Shown piece after piece: positions 21,509 through 32,185 of a DNA stretch of 64,000 nucleotides. The translations under genes were made by a program, and so were the position numbers. A model generated the notes under the pieces. That model did not search any database, was not told the origin of the DNA, and saw only the letters and a program-made list of their open reading frames with translations. Source of the stretch: Culex pipiens pallens (lineage: Eukaryota > Arthropoda > Insecta > Diptera > Culicidae); assembly GCF_016801865.2 (NCBI RefSeq), contig NC_068938.1:198689077-198753076 (forward strand). The letters are read 5' to 3'. Each line of letters starts with the position of its first letter. The stretch's first letter is position 1.

Positions 21509-22241
21509 ATGGACGTTAGAGCCAAACCAGTCCAAAAACTTTCGGTTTCCAACATCCATTCTGGAATTGTTTGTGACAAATGTGCCACTGATCCCATTGA
21601 AGGGTTCCGGTATGCCTGCCTAGTTTGTGAGGGCTACGATCTGTGCACCGAATGCTACCAGAAGAAAAGCACCAGCGAAGATCACCGGGCGTTTCATCCG
21701 ATGTTGCCGATCCTAGCGCCGGATGATCTGGCCAAAGCCTTGAAGAACCTGACCCCAAGCCAAGTCAAGATCTTCAGCTGTCCGTACTGTGGCGATGGGG
21801 ATTTCGCCATTGGCAAGCTGGCCGCCCACTGTTTGGAGTATCATTCGTACAAGGGTGGCAAAGTTCGATGTCCGATTTGCGTTACGTTTTCGGTCCCGGA
21901 CAAGAAGTGTTGGATCGCTGAAGATACTTTGCTGCTGCATTTGTTGATGAATCACCAAAACAAAGATGGATATGGTAAGCTTATTTTAAATTTTCTTAAA
22001 ATTTTATTAAATTTTTCAAACAGTTTTAGACCTGAACGGCAACGAATGTTCTGTGTGCGTTGAACAAATATCCGCTGACGAAAGCAAACAGCTTGTTTGT
22101 GGTCACGTTTTCCACGGCAATTGTATAAACCGATGGCTGCGGAACAAAAGCACCTGTCCCATGTGTCGAAAGGATGTAGGCAGCAACAGGAACCGGACGA
22201 CGGATTCGGATTCGGATGATCTTCACGAAATTGAATTTTAA
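21509..22241 (+). CDS. ZZ - C2H2 - RING-H2 protein, KCMF1-like probable E3 ubiquitin ligase
   Basis: CDS is join(21509..21974, 22024..22241), 227 residues; 49-bp intron GTAAGC...AAACAG, phase 1. ZZ finger residues 22-63: C22, C25, C37, C40, C46, C49, H59, H63. Two Di19/KCMF1-type C2H2 fingers follow: C91, C94, H107, H112 and C121, C124, H144, H149. After the intron comes a RING-H2: C164, C167, C181, H183, H186, C189, C200, C203, with Trp193 at the E2-contact position. The tail (207-227) is Asp/Ser-rich. ZZ plus Di19-type fingers is the KCMF1 arrangement (KCMF1 is an E3 linked to N-degron and lysosomal protein degradation). The C-terminal canonical RING, on its own exon, is what I would not expect in KCMF1. 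The ATG at 21509 is the first in frame. AATAAA lies at 22373. Confidence 0.92.
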
Positions 22242-22372
22242 CTGCTTAATTTGTTAGTGAGCCTTCCAATCGATAATCAATATAAGAGTTCCTAACCATA
22301 TGCTGAGATAAATACAATTAAGTTTCTCACAGTTCCTAACTCCACTGGTTTTATTTACTTTTAACAATTCAA

Positions 22373-22378
22373 AATAAA
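22373..22378 (+). terminator. polyadenylation signal AATAAA
   Basis: It lies about 130 nt after the stop codon of the ZZ-C2H2-RING gene, at usual 3' UTR length. Confidence 0.55.
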
Positions 22379-22629
22379 ACATGAAATTGATATTTTAGAA
22401 GCTTTTATTGTCTTTGATTTTCTGAAAACCCGCAAATATTTCGGGTTACACAAATTGACTGTAAATTTGTTTCTCCATAACATATGTAAGTATCAGCACA
22501 TGGTCTGTGTAAATTTCACGCTGGTTGTTGAAAATGCGTAAAAAAAATCTTCAAAAAAAAAACGGATACAGAGTCCTTGACAGCAGCAATGCCATCTATT
22601 AGACCACTCAAATGTCACTCTCAAACCAA

Positions 22630-23190
22630 TTTTTTTTCGAAGAAATTCAGTAAAGTTTTACTAAAATTTCATCTGCTAAAATTTCAGTAAACGATTCAGT
22701 TATTTAGATTTGACCGAATTCTCAGTTAACTGATATTTGTCACTTTGACAGATGATTTACTGAAATTTCAGCAAAATGGTTGTCAAAACAATTTAAATTT
22801 CAGTGACAGAAACGTCAAATTATTTTGCTCAAAATTCAGTAATTTTCTTGTGTCAGTTTGACAGATCATTTGGTGAAGATTCAGCTATCATTGCTGGTAT
22901 TGCAGCTATCAAAATTTTATTTTGCTTGTCATTAAAAATACTGTTATTAATTCATTTATTTCATCAATCATCCAAACCTAAAAAACATGTGGTACCATTG
23001 TTTCTAAAGATCTCAATACAAAATTAAAAAAAAAAAACAACACATTTGAAAGAGGATTTTCTCTTGGCAGCATCCAAGCAATAAGTCAGAAATGACATTT
23101 CAGTTTGACAGATGTGCAGTAACTGATTTTTCAATAATGTTTTTGTTTATTATTGAATTTCAGCAAATGTGATGATTACTGAACCGCCTC
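22630..23190. repeat. repeat built on TTTACTGAAATTTCAGCAAA motifs
   Basis: Forms of AATTTCAGTAAA / TTTACTGAAATT and GTTTGACAGAT recur in both orientations over about 550 bp. The two ends carry AATTTCAGTAAACGATTCAG-like and inverted GAATTTCAGCAAATGTGATG-like sequence. It is probably a degenerate fold-back element. Confidence 0.55.
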
Positions 23191-23196
23191 CAGTTA

Positions 23197-23428
23197 CACT
23201 CAAACCCCGATGGTTTGACGCCAACTATTGTCAAACGAACGGGGTCACTTTTGACACCCCTTTTACACGGTGTTCACACACACTATCAAACGTTTGTTTT
23301 GATAGGGAGCGTGAGACCCGAGTAAAAAGTGACAGTTAGTCCCTTTTTAGTTTGACTTTGAGCAACCAACGGGGTACAAACTAAAAAAGTATCAAATGAA
23401 AAAGTGATAAACCACCGGAGGTTTAGTG
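23197..23428. mobile_element. TA-flanked MITE with CACTCAAACC ends
   Basis: The ends CACTCAAACCCCGATGGTTT and (inverted) CACTAAACCTCCGGTGGTTT are flanked by TA (23195-23196, 23429-23430). It is 232 bp and non-coding, of Tc1/mariner-like type. Confidence 0.8.
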
Positions 23429-23439
23429 TATTGACGAAA

Positions 23440-23660
23440 ATTTTATTTTTATGAGAAAAAAAGTTTTTTTTTGCGGTGATGAACATTGTTATTTTATAAA
23501 TGTTTAAAATATTTATAAACAAGCAAAATAAGCTAAATATGATTATCAATGCAGAAATAGGATTAGATTGTTTTGAGCTGATTTGACTTCCATTTCCATT
23601 AGAACGACATAAATTTTGAAAAATATTTGCCTTAGTTTTTTTGATTCTAGTAAAAGGATA
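23440..23660. repeat. dispersed old repeat, partial copy 3
   Basis: It shares TAAATATGATTATCAATGCA and the following TTGATTTGACTTCCATTTCC-like region with 4690-5021. Confidence 0.5.
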
Positions 23661-23700
23661 TCCATAAATTTCAACTAAATTTGATGTAAGTTTCAATAAA

Positions 23701-24640
23701 ATATTTTCATCATCAAAAATATCTTAGTAGGGGAAATTCTCGTATCTTTGGCAGGTTAAGCTCTCGCTCCTAACTCCATCCAATTTGCCGATTTTCACTA
23801 TTTAAACAACTAATTTTGCAAAACTTTTGGTAGAAACTTGCTTGCTCACTTCTTATTGAGCTATTTATCACTCGATTTCAGTCGAAAACGCTTTTATTTA
23901 GCTTTAATTGCATGTCAAAGTTCTGACCTGCCAACATTAGAGGCACGCTGGAATTAGATGCTGTTCCCCTAGGCACTGTTCATCGTTTGCCGAAGATTGA
24001 CCAAATTGATCAGAAAATTCCTTCAAAAATTACAGATTTTCGAATATTTACGTACCAAAAAAAAAAAATGGAAGTTTTACAGGACTGATCGGGGGGATGG
24101 CAACCCTATTCCGACCAAAGCAAACTGACAACAGTCGACATTAGCACGGTTGTCAAATGAGAGCCCACAACAAAAGCACTAGCTGTCAAATGGTAGCCCA
24201 TAACAAACCATTGTTTGGGTTTTTGATTTTCAATTTTCCCGCAATTCAAACGATAAATACCTGAAAAAACACGTGAATTGTGTTGCTGATGGCAAATTCT
24301 ATCATATCCTTGGAGATTCCATCCCAATATTGGCTGAAAATTCATATCGAAAAAAGTGATTTTTCTGTTTACCTTTTTTTGCTTTTTTTTCTTTTGGTCG
24401 ATCAAACAGTGCACCCGTACACTGTGAATCGGCATTACACATTTTTCGGTTTGGTTTTACACATTTGCATGGGACTTTTGAGTTTAACCAGGATAACACA
24501 CTTCGTGGTACCAAAATAATATGAATAATACTGATTCTGAGTGTTTGTTTTCTGGACTTCCAAGATGGCGGCTTCTTCGCTACCCCCTGGGACTGATAGA
24601 AAATAAATGGCTTGGCAAAATTTTATAACCTAAAAAAAGT
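23701..24640. other. non-coding DNA with MITE fragments
   Basis: A short fragment near 23990-24060 matches the inside of the GAGCAATTCTCT family. A GTCAAATGGTAGCCCA-type local duplication sits at 24151-24205. CCAAGATGGCGGC at 24560 matches the inside of the pogo-like MITE. No gene is seen. Confidence 0.5.
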
Positions 24641-25560
24641 TTTTTTTTTTTTCGAGCAACTATTTTACTCCTGATTCCCTGTTGTGAGCCTCGCAACATG
24701 TGACCACATTACATTCCTTCCCTTAAAATGCTTCAGGTGTTGATGTAACTTTAAATCATAAGGGACCATCTACCGATTCAGCGAACCACTCTCACTTCAC
24801 GCATCGCACATGGCGTGGGGGTGGGACGATGGGTCAGCCGATTATAATTATGTTGATGGAGGATTTAATTCGAAAATCCGCTCGCTTTGGCCCCTAAGCA
24901 GCTTTTCGCGTAATGTAATTTTAATTGTTTCTTCCAAGCCGTGCAGGAACACTTCAGCAGATTGTAATCCTGCCGAGAACTTAAATTTTGAATAAATCAC
25001 AAAAATCACTTTCCTCAATGTCCATTAAACCGAATCGACCTTGATTTACGCTAATTCTTTGATGTTGACCAAAATCGACAGATTTTGAATTTTTCATTGA
25101 TTTCCATCAGAATCAAAGCGGAGAGGATACTTTCTTTTCCCCCGGAATCGTCTCAAGCATCGGCCACCCCTTACCCCCGTTCAGCAGCGTGTAATGAAAT
25201 TTGCAAAAATTTTCCACTTTTCACCGGTCCTTGACAAAAGCCGGCCCAGGATGCTTGTCTTTTATTGCTTTCAAATACGTCCCCGGGGAGTCTCGGCGTC
25301 GTCTTAAGGAAGCTTCCTCGCCGAAGGAGGTGGTGTTTCAAAGTAAGTATTATAACTACACTTCCCAAGACGAACCTTTATTGTCTGATGGTGGTTCTAT
25401 TTTGGGACGACATCCCTCGAACCCCTCCCGTTCAAGTTGGGCGCTGAATTGTCTGCTGGACCCGGCCAATGTAAGGAAGACACAGTGGTGGCTTGTTGTT
25501 CGGATTTGATGGTCCCTGGGGGCGATTTGGTGAATCTCGGAACGAGGGAATTTGCGAGAA
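24641..25560. other. single-copy, GC-moderate segment of unknown role
   Basis: About 900 bp without repeats found elsewhere in the window. Frames such as 25201-25509 (+) lack any recognisable domain. An AAA|GTAAGT donor-like site lies at 25340, but no matching acceptor could be placed. It may be an untranslated exon or a regulatory island. Confidence 0.35.
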
Positions 25561-25913
25561 AGGCTTCAGGTATATTGCTTTCGTGAAAAGCATCTAATGC
25601 GATATAGCAGATATTTTAAAGTTTGAAACAAGTTGTTGTCAGTATATTGTACTTTTATTTTTCTAGAAAACTTTCACAACATTCCTCCATTTTGGCCATT
25701 TTCAAGGAGGGGGCGAAAAATAATGTCGCATATAAATATCTGATGTGTGATGTGTCATTGTAAAAAGTTATTGAAATCGGATTACATGTATAGCTCAAAA
25801 ACCCAAATCTGTCTTTCCATTTGGAATTGATTTAAAACATATTTCACAAGAAGAAAAATGACTATTTTTCCCATTCTGAACAATATTTTCGAATTGATCA
25901 ATTTATCCTTTAA

Positions 25914-27780
25914 ACGAGCTTCGATTTAAAAAATCGCCAAAAATCTTTTTTCAACCAATTTTTGATCTTAAAAAAGCATTGGAAAGAAGAACTCTTAAAA
26001 TTTCAGAAAATTTAAGGGTTCGAAGTTTGTTTTATATGACTTTGCAATGTTTTTAAAAATGTAATTTTTTTCGGGGTCAACTTTGGCTATGTTTTTACAA
26101 ACATTTTCTATATTTTAAGTAAAAAGAAGTATGCAGTAAGTTTTGTAGAGTTCCAGACTATGCCTCTACGCATTTCTTACAATTTAAATGATAATTGTGC
26201 CATTTTATAGCAGAAAATGGGAAAAACAAGAAAAAAGTTGGAAAAGTGAAAACTTAGATAGGCAAAATGTAATGATAGGAGGTTGTACAATAGGCCAAAT
26301 ACTACCAAAAAACATGAACTAAACAAGATAAGGGTAATTCTCCGCCAACTCACACAGCAGTTGCCCCAACCCCTCTTTGATTTGCGTGAAACTTTGTCCT
26401 AAGGGGTAACTTTTGTCCCTGATCACGAATCCGAGGTCCGTTTTTTGATATCTCGTGACGGAGGGGCGGTACGACCCCTTCCATTTTTGAACATGTGAAA
26501 AAAGAGGTGTTTTTCAATAATTTGCAGCCTGAAACGGTGATGAGATAGAAATTTTGTGTCAAAGGGTCTTTTATGTAAAATTAGACGCCCGATTTGATGG
26601 CGTACTCAGAATTCCGAATAAACGTATTTTTCATCGAAAAAAACACTAAAAAAGTTTTAAAAATTCTCCCATTTTCCGTTACTCGACTGTAAAAAATTTT
26701 GGAACATGTCATTTTATGGGAAATTTAATGTACTTTTCGAATCTTTATTGTCCCAGAAGAGTCATTTTTTCATTTAGAACAAAATTTTTCATTTTAAAAT
26801 TTCGTGTTTTTCTAACATTGCAGGGTTATTTTTTAGAGTGTAACAATGTTCTACAAAGTTGTAGAGCAAACAATTACAAAAATTTTGATATATAGACATA
26901 AGGGCTTTGCTTATAAACATCACGAGCTATCGCGATTTTACGAAAAAAAAAAGTTTTGAAAAAGTTGGTCGTCATCGATCATGGCCATTCATGGTCACCC
27001 GCGACAGACACGGACGACGAAACAAAAAGAAACGCAAAAAGTAATTTTTTCAAAACTTTTTTTCGTGAATCGCGTGATGTTTGTAAGCAAACCCCTTATG
27101 TCTATATATCAAAATTTTTGTAATTGTCTGCTCTACAACTTTGTAGAACATTGTTACACTCTAAAAAATAACCCTGCAATGTTAGAAAAACACGAAATTT
27201 TAAAATGAAAAATTTTGTTCTAAATGAAAAAATGACACTTCTGGGACAATGTAGATTCGAAAAGTACATTAAATTTCCCATAAAATGACATGTTCCAAAA
27301 ATTTTTACAGTCGAGTAACGGAAAATGGGAGAATTTTTAAAACTTTTTTAGTGTTTTTTTTCGATGAAAAATACGTTTATTCGGAATTCTGAGTACGCCA
27401 TCAAATCGGGCGTCTAATTTTACATAAAAGACCCTTTGACACCAAATTTCTATCTCATCACCGTTTCAGGCTGCAAATTATTGAAAAACACCTCTTTTTT
27501 CGCATGTTCAAAAATGGAAGGGGTCGTACCGCCCCTCCGTCACAAGATATCAAAAAACGGACCTCGGTTTCATGATCAGGGACAAAAGTTACCCCTTAGG
27601 ACAAAGTTTCACGCAAATCGAAGAGGGGTCGGAGCAACTTTTCTCGATTTCGTGTGAGTTGGTAGAGAATTACCCATAAATGAAAAATAAAATACTAAAA
27701 ATTAAACAAGAAACACATATTACAAGAGAAGTAAAGCATTTCTTAGAACAAAAATGAAAAAATCGCAAGCTTGAGTAAAA
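25914..27780. mobile_element. piggyBac-like MITE copy interrupted by a long palindrome
   Basis: 25914-26331 and 27680-27780 are the two parts of one copy of the family at 10929-11530 (CGAGCTTCGATTTAAAAAAT, GTATGCAGTAAGTTTTG, CCAAATACTACC, ACTAAACAAGATAA). The palindromic element at 26332-27675 separates them. Both outer ends have decayed. Confidence 0.8.
26332..27675. mobile_element. complete long-palindrome MITE (GGGTAATTCTCT family)
   Basis: 1344 bp with two near-identical inverted arms of about 620 bp and a short unpaired centre near 26965-27040. The ends are GGGTAATTCTC and GAGAATTACCC. It is flanked by ATAA on each side (26328-26331, 27676-27679); the empty site in the related copy at 11380 reads GATAAATG once. 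So a 4-bp target was duplicated. The arms carry mirrored reading frames but no transposase. Confidence 0.93.
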
Positions 27781-27908
27781 TTTTACCGCGATTTTAGAAG
27801 CTTTTGGAGATTTAAGCTAGCTTGTACGGTTAAAACCTCAAAACACGAAAAACAACAACTTTTACGATAAAAGATTTTTTTAATCGGATTTTATTGCAAT
27901 CCCCTTAA

Positions 27909-28513
27909 TCCTCTACAACCCAACTCCGCCTCTTGACGAGCTTCGATCTAAAAATTCGCCAAAAATCAATTTTTGATCTTTAAAAAGCATTGCAAAGAAA
28001 ACCTTTTCAAATTCTAGAAAATTTTAAGGTTGGAAGTTTAACATGTTTTATGTGACTTTGCCAATGTTTTATAAAAATGTAGTTTTTTAGGGGTCATCTT
28101 TGGGTGTATTTTTTAGTAACATTTCCTATATTTTATGTAAAAATAAGTATGCAGTTATTTTTGTAGTGTCCCATACTATGCCTCTACGCATTTTTCAAAA
28201 TTCAAATGATAATGTTATCATTCTATAGCGGAAAATGTGAAAAACATGCAAAAAAAATGAAGAAGTGACATGAAAAAACTAGAAAAGCAAACGGCAATGT
28301 TAAGAGGTGGAAGAATAGGCCAAATACTATTTAAAACAAATATAAGCTAAACAAGATAAACGCAAATTAAAATACTAAAAATGAAACAACAAAAACCTAA
28401 AACAAGAGAAGTAAAGTTTTAGTTTTTTTGTAAAGTAGAACAAAAGTTGCTAAAACTAACCTCCTGAACATGGGAAAAATAAAAATTTTCGAAAAAAATT
28501 GGGCAGTATAGTG
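27909..28513. mobile_element. piggyBac-like MITE, second complete copy
   Basis: It is homologous to 10929-11530 throughout and flanked by TTAA (27905-27908, 28514-28517). The termini have drifted (TCCTCTAC, GTATAGTG). Confidence 0.8.
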
Positions 28514-28657
28514 TTAACATCCTCTAAGATGAATTGGCTAGGTATTCAAGTATTAATAAAATTAGACTAACCGTGCGTACTTAAATCATTGAAAGCAATT
28601 TTGGTTTCAAACAAATGTATCTCAAAATTTACATAATTGACAATCATTGGTAACGTG

Positions 28658-29788
28658 TAGAGGTGGGCCAAACCGCTCTTCTTAGGAGCCGCTTATTTTC
28701 GTTCGCTCATTAAATAGAGCCGCTCTTTTGAACGGTTCTTTCGCTCTTTTTCAAAATATGGATGAAAATGTTATTTTTAAGAATGGTGTGATTTTTAAAG
28801 CTATTTCACATTGGAACTATATAAATAATTTAAAAAAAGTTAAACTAAGAACGAGAAGATGCCTTTGAAAACTATAGGTCTATGTCAAGAATTTTACTCG
28901 AACCTAAACGTTCGAATAATTGAATGGCATCAAATCATAAATCTAGGATTTTGGAGAACTATTACAATTAATTTGAAAGTTGCGTTGCGTATTGATCATG
29001 AACATGTTCATGGTTGATTATACTGATATTAAAATTGCGTTTGTTTCTGCCAAAATTGAACTAATGCTGATATTTTATTTAGAGAAAATATTCTGTCAAC
29101 TCTTTTCTACATTCTGCTTTGATCGACAAAGTCTATAAACGCTAAAGTTTATTCGGACAAGGAAATTTATTTATTTTTTTCAAAATCTGTAAGCAATTTA
29201 GAAATTTTTTTTTAGTTAAGCAATTTGAAATGCTCAAATTTGTATTCGGGTAATACTTTAATGTACGGCCAGTTGTACTATGAAAAGTTTTTTTTTTAAT
29301 TTAGTTCAAAAAATCAATTACTTTTGGAATTTTAAAAAAGTTGGAAACCAAATATATGATTTTAAATCTATTAAGTGGTGTATGCTATTGAGAGCCTTTC
29401 AATATATATTGATGAGAATATTGCTATAGACACCCCAATGAAATATGATGATTCAGCTCTGAAAATGTCGGAAAAAGCCCCTTTTTAAACTGCCGTTTTT
29501 ACCCTAAAGTACTTGAAAAAGTACCCCAAGGTACATTGCTGGTATTATTTTTTAATTAACGTCGAAATATTTAAAATTGCATTTTCAATTTTTAAAAACG
29601 AATTTAACAACAATTTAACACTACATTTTTAGGAAATTCGATAAATTATTTATCAAAACCATTTCATCTTGGAACGGTTCATTCAAAAGACCTGAGTTTA
29701 AAAAAGAATCGCGGTTGTTGTTTTTGTGAGCCATGGTTCGTTCGCTCTTTTTAATGAACCGGCTCTTTGAGTGGCTCGCTCTTTTATT
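28658..29788. mobile_element. hAT-like non-autonomous element
   Basis: It is flanked by a perfect 8-bp duplication GTAACGTG (28650-28657, 29789-29796). The left terminus TAGAGGTGGGC is hAT-like. The first 100 bp and last 110 bp carry inverted GAGCCGCTC / AAAGAGCGA-type motifs. The right terminus has lost the expected GCCCACCTCTA. The interior is AT-rich and non-coding. Confidence 0.8.
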
Positions 29789-29796
29789 GTAACGTG

Positions 29797-30044
29797 TTGC
29801 ATAAATTTCGAAGGAATACGAAAAAAGTGGAAGGAATGTTGTCCAAAGAATTACCGTGAAGCAAAATTTATATCTACGACGGACTAATTATGTCACTGAT
29901 AGCTGGCGTCACCTTAAATGAAAACACTTTTTTATACAGTTTAAATATTTGAGATTAGTTTTCAATTGAAAGTATTATTCATTTCACTTCTCTCGGGTTA
30001 GTTTACAATACGTCGTAATGCCATCACGACCTCCGAAGTTTATG
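29797..30044. other. non-coding spacer between two transposons
   Basis: No features recognised. Confidence 0.5.
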
Positions 30045-30048
30045 TTTA

Positions 30049-31683
30049 GAGCAATTCCAGCCCAAAACAGGAATTTTTTAGGTACTTTTTTCTCGACCCT
30101 CTCCGATTTCAATGAAACTTTGTAGACATGTTATCCTAGGCATATATAAGCCATTTTTGTGTATATGGAGCCAGTAACACTCGATAATGACATTTGAGAA
30201 GGGCGTAAGTGTTTTCAATATTTTTGTATTTCGTAATTTAAATATTGCTGTATCTCGAAGACGTTGCATCGTATCAAAAAGTGGTCAAAGACAAACTTGT
30301 AGGAAATTTGACGGGCTTTGCGAAAAAAATACACTGAAAGAAAAAAACACTCCACTTTTATGAGATTTTTTTGATTTTAAAGTTTAAAAGTCAAATTTGA
30401 AGGTGAGCCCACGATTTTTTTTCGCTCAAAATTTTTGTGAAAATAGCCTAAGATGTTACAAAAAGACTCACGAAAAATGCAGGATGGAGCAACTCACCTA
30501 AAAAAATACAAAAATCATTTACTGAAACTGTTTTTTTGAAAAGGGCTCTAAACTTCAAAATTTTCAAAAACCGAATACGGGAATCGATTCTCCAGACAAT
30601 TTTACATAAAAGTCTCCATATTGACTATTGTCCTAAGTCCAATACTTGTGAAGTTACAGCGGTTTTAAAAATAAAAATGTTGAAAAAATAGGGTTTTCGA
30701 TGGTTTTTGGCAATTTCTATGTGACAGACTTGATTTTTCAGTTTCGAAAATATTTTTACCGGAAAGCTCGTCCAATTTCCCATAAGTTTGTCTTTGACCA
30801 CATTTCAATTGGATGTATGGGCTTACAGATATAAGCTTATTTATTATCCAGGTTACTTTACTACACTGAAAAAATATTATGTTTTCAGTTATGAGCAATG
30901 TAATTAGCTTATACCTGTAAGCCCATACATCCAATTGAAATGTGGTCAAAGACAAACTTATGGGAAATTGGACGAGTTTTCCGGTAAAAATATTTTCGAA
31001 ACTGAAAAATCAAGTCTGTCATATAGAAATTGCCAAAAACCATCAAAAACCCTATTTTTTCAACATTTTTATTTTTAAAACCGCTGTAACTTCACAAGGA
31101 TTGGACTTAGGACAATGGTCAATATGGAGACTTTTATGTAAAATTGTCTGGAGAATCGATTCCCGTATTTGGTTTTTGAAAATTTTGACGTTTAGAGCAC
31201 TTTTCAAAAAAACAGTTTCAGTAAATGATTTTTGTATTTTTTAGGTGAGTTGCTCCATCCTGCATTTTTCGTGAGTCTTTTTGTAACATCTTAGGCTATT
31301 TTCACAAAAAAATTGAGCGGAAAAAAATCGTGGACTCACCTTCAAATTTGACTTTTAAACTTTAAAATCAAAAAATCTCATAAAAGTGGAGTGTTTATTT
31401 CTTTCAGTGTATTTTTTTCGGAAAGCCCGTCAAATTTCCTACAAGTTTGTCTTTGACCACTTTTTGATACGATGCAACGGCTTCGAGATACAGCAATATT
31501 TAAATTACGAAATACAAAAATATTGAAAACACTTACGCCCTTCTCAAATGTCATTATCGAGTGTTACTGGCTCCATATACACAAAAACGGCTTATATATG
31601 CCTAGGATAACATGTCTACAAAGTTTCATTGAAATCGGAGAGGGTCGGGTACAACCGATTCCCTATTTGACATGGAATTGCTC
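30049..31683. mobile_element. complete long-palindrome MITE (GAGCAATTCC family) upstream of the P450 pair
   Basis: 1635 bp with inverted arms of about 790 bp that are almost identical (the same frame appears at 30078-30269 on the minus strand and at 31472 onward on the plus strand). The centre is near 30866. The ends are GAGCAATTCC and GGAATTGCTC, flanked by TTTA (30045-30048, 31684-31687), a 4-bp duplication. It ends 503 bp before the start codon of the first P450 gene. Confidence 0.93.
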
Positions 31684-31687
31684 TTTA

Positions 31688-32185
31688 TTTTTTGGAAATA
31701 AAGTAATTTTTTTATATATTGGCTAATTTTGAGCATTTTTAATTGATAATTCGTAGTTTAAACGGGAATCAGTTGAAAAATGATTGCAATCAAACCCGTT
31801 CTCTCATTCAAACCTAAGCTGGAAGCGACGACAAACAAGAGGTATACATTGACCAAATCATTCCAAGATCTTGGCGCCCAACTGTCTCGCTGTTGGTCGA
31901 GAACATTCGTTTGAAATAAACAGGTTTGTTTGAGTACACAAATCACACAGAGAGCCTCTCCTATCTCTTCTTCCAAAAACTGACGAGTCATACACGCGCA
32001 AAGACACTACAGTAATAGGTTGGTCACATTCCACTGGTTGTTTTAGAGTTGGTAGCAAGTAGGTGGACCAATCTATAGCTGGGACGTCCAAGGTGATAAA
32101 AAAGTAAAGCAAACCCCGAAAATGCGATCCTCGGCTCACAAATGTTCAATCAACCAGTAGCACTGTCCAGAAGTGGTCGCCGAAA
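31688..32185 (+). promoter_or_regulatory. upstream region of the first P450 gene
   Basis: About 500 bp of single-copy DNA between the palindromic MITE and the ATG. A weak TATA-like GATAAAAAA lies at about 32094, and a TCAATC initiator-like site at about 32142. The promoter is not certain. Confidence 0.35.

Noticed and set aside
30078..31726. Same 59-residue start in opposite orientations at 30078-30269 and 31472-31726
   Set aside because: These are mirror images in the two arms of the palindromic MITE at 30049-31683.
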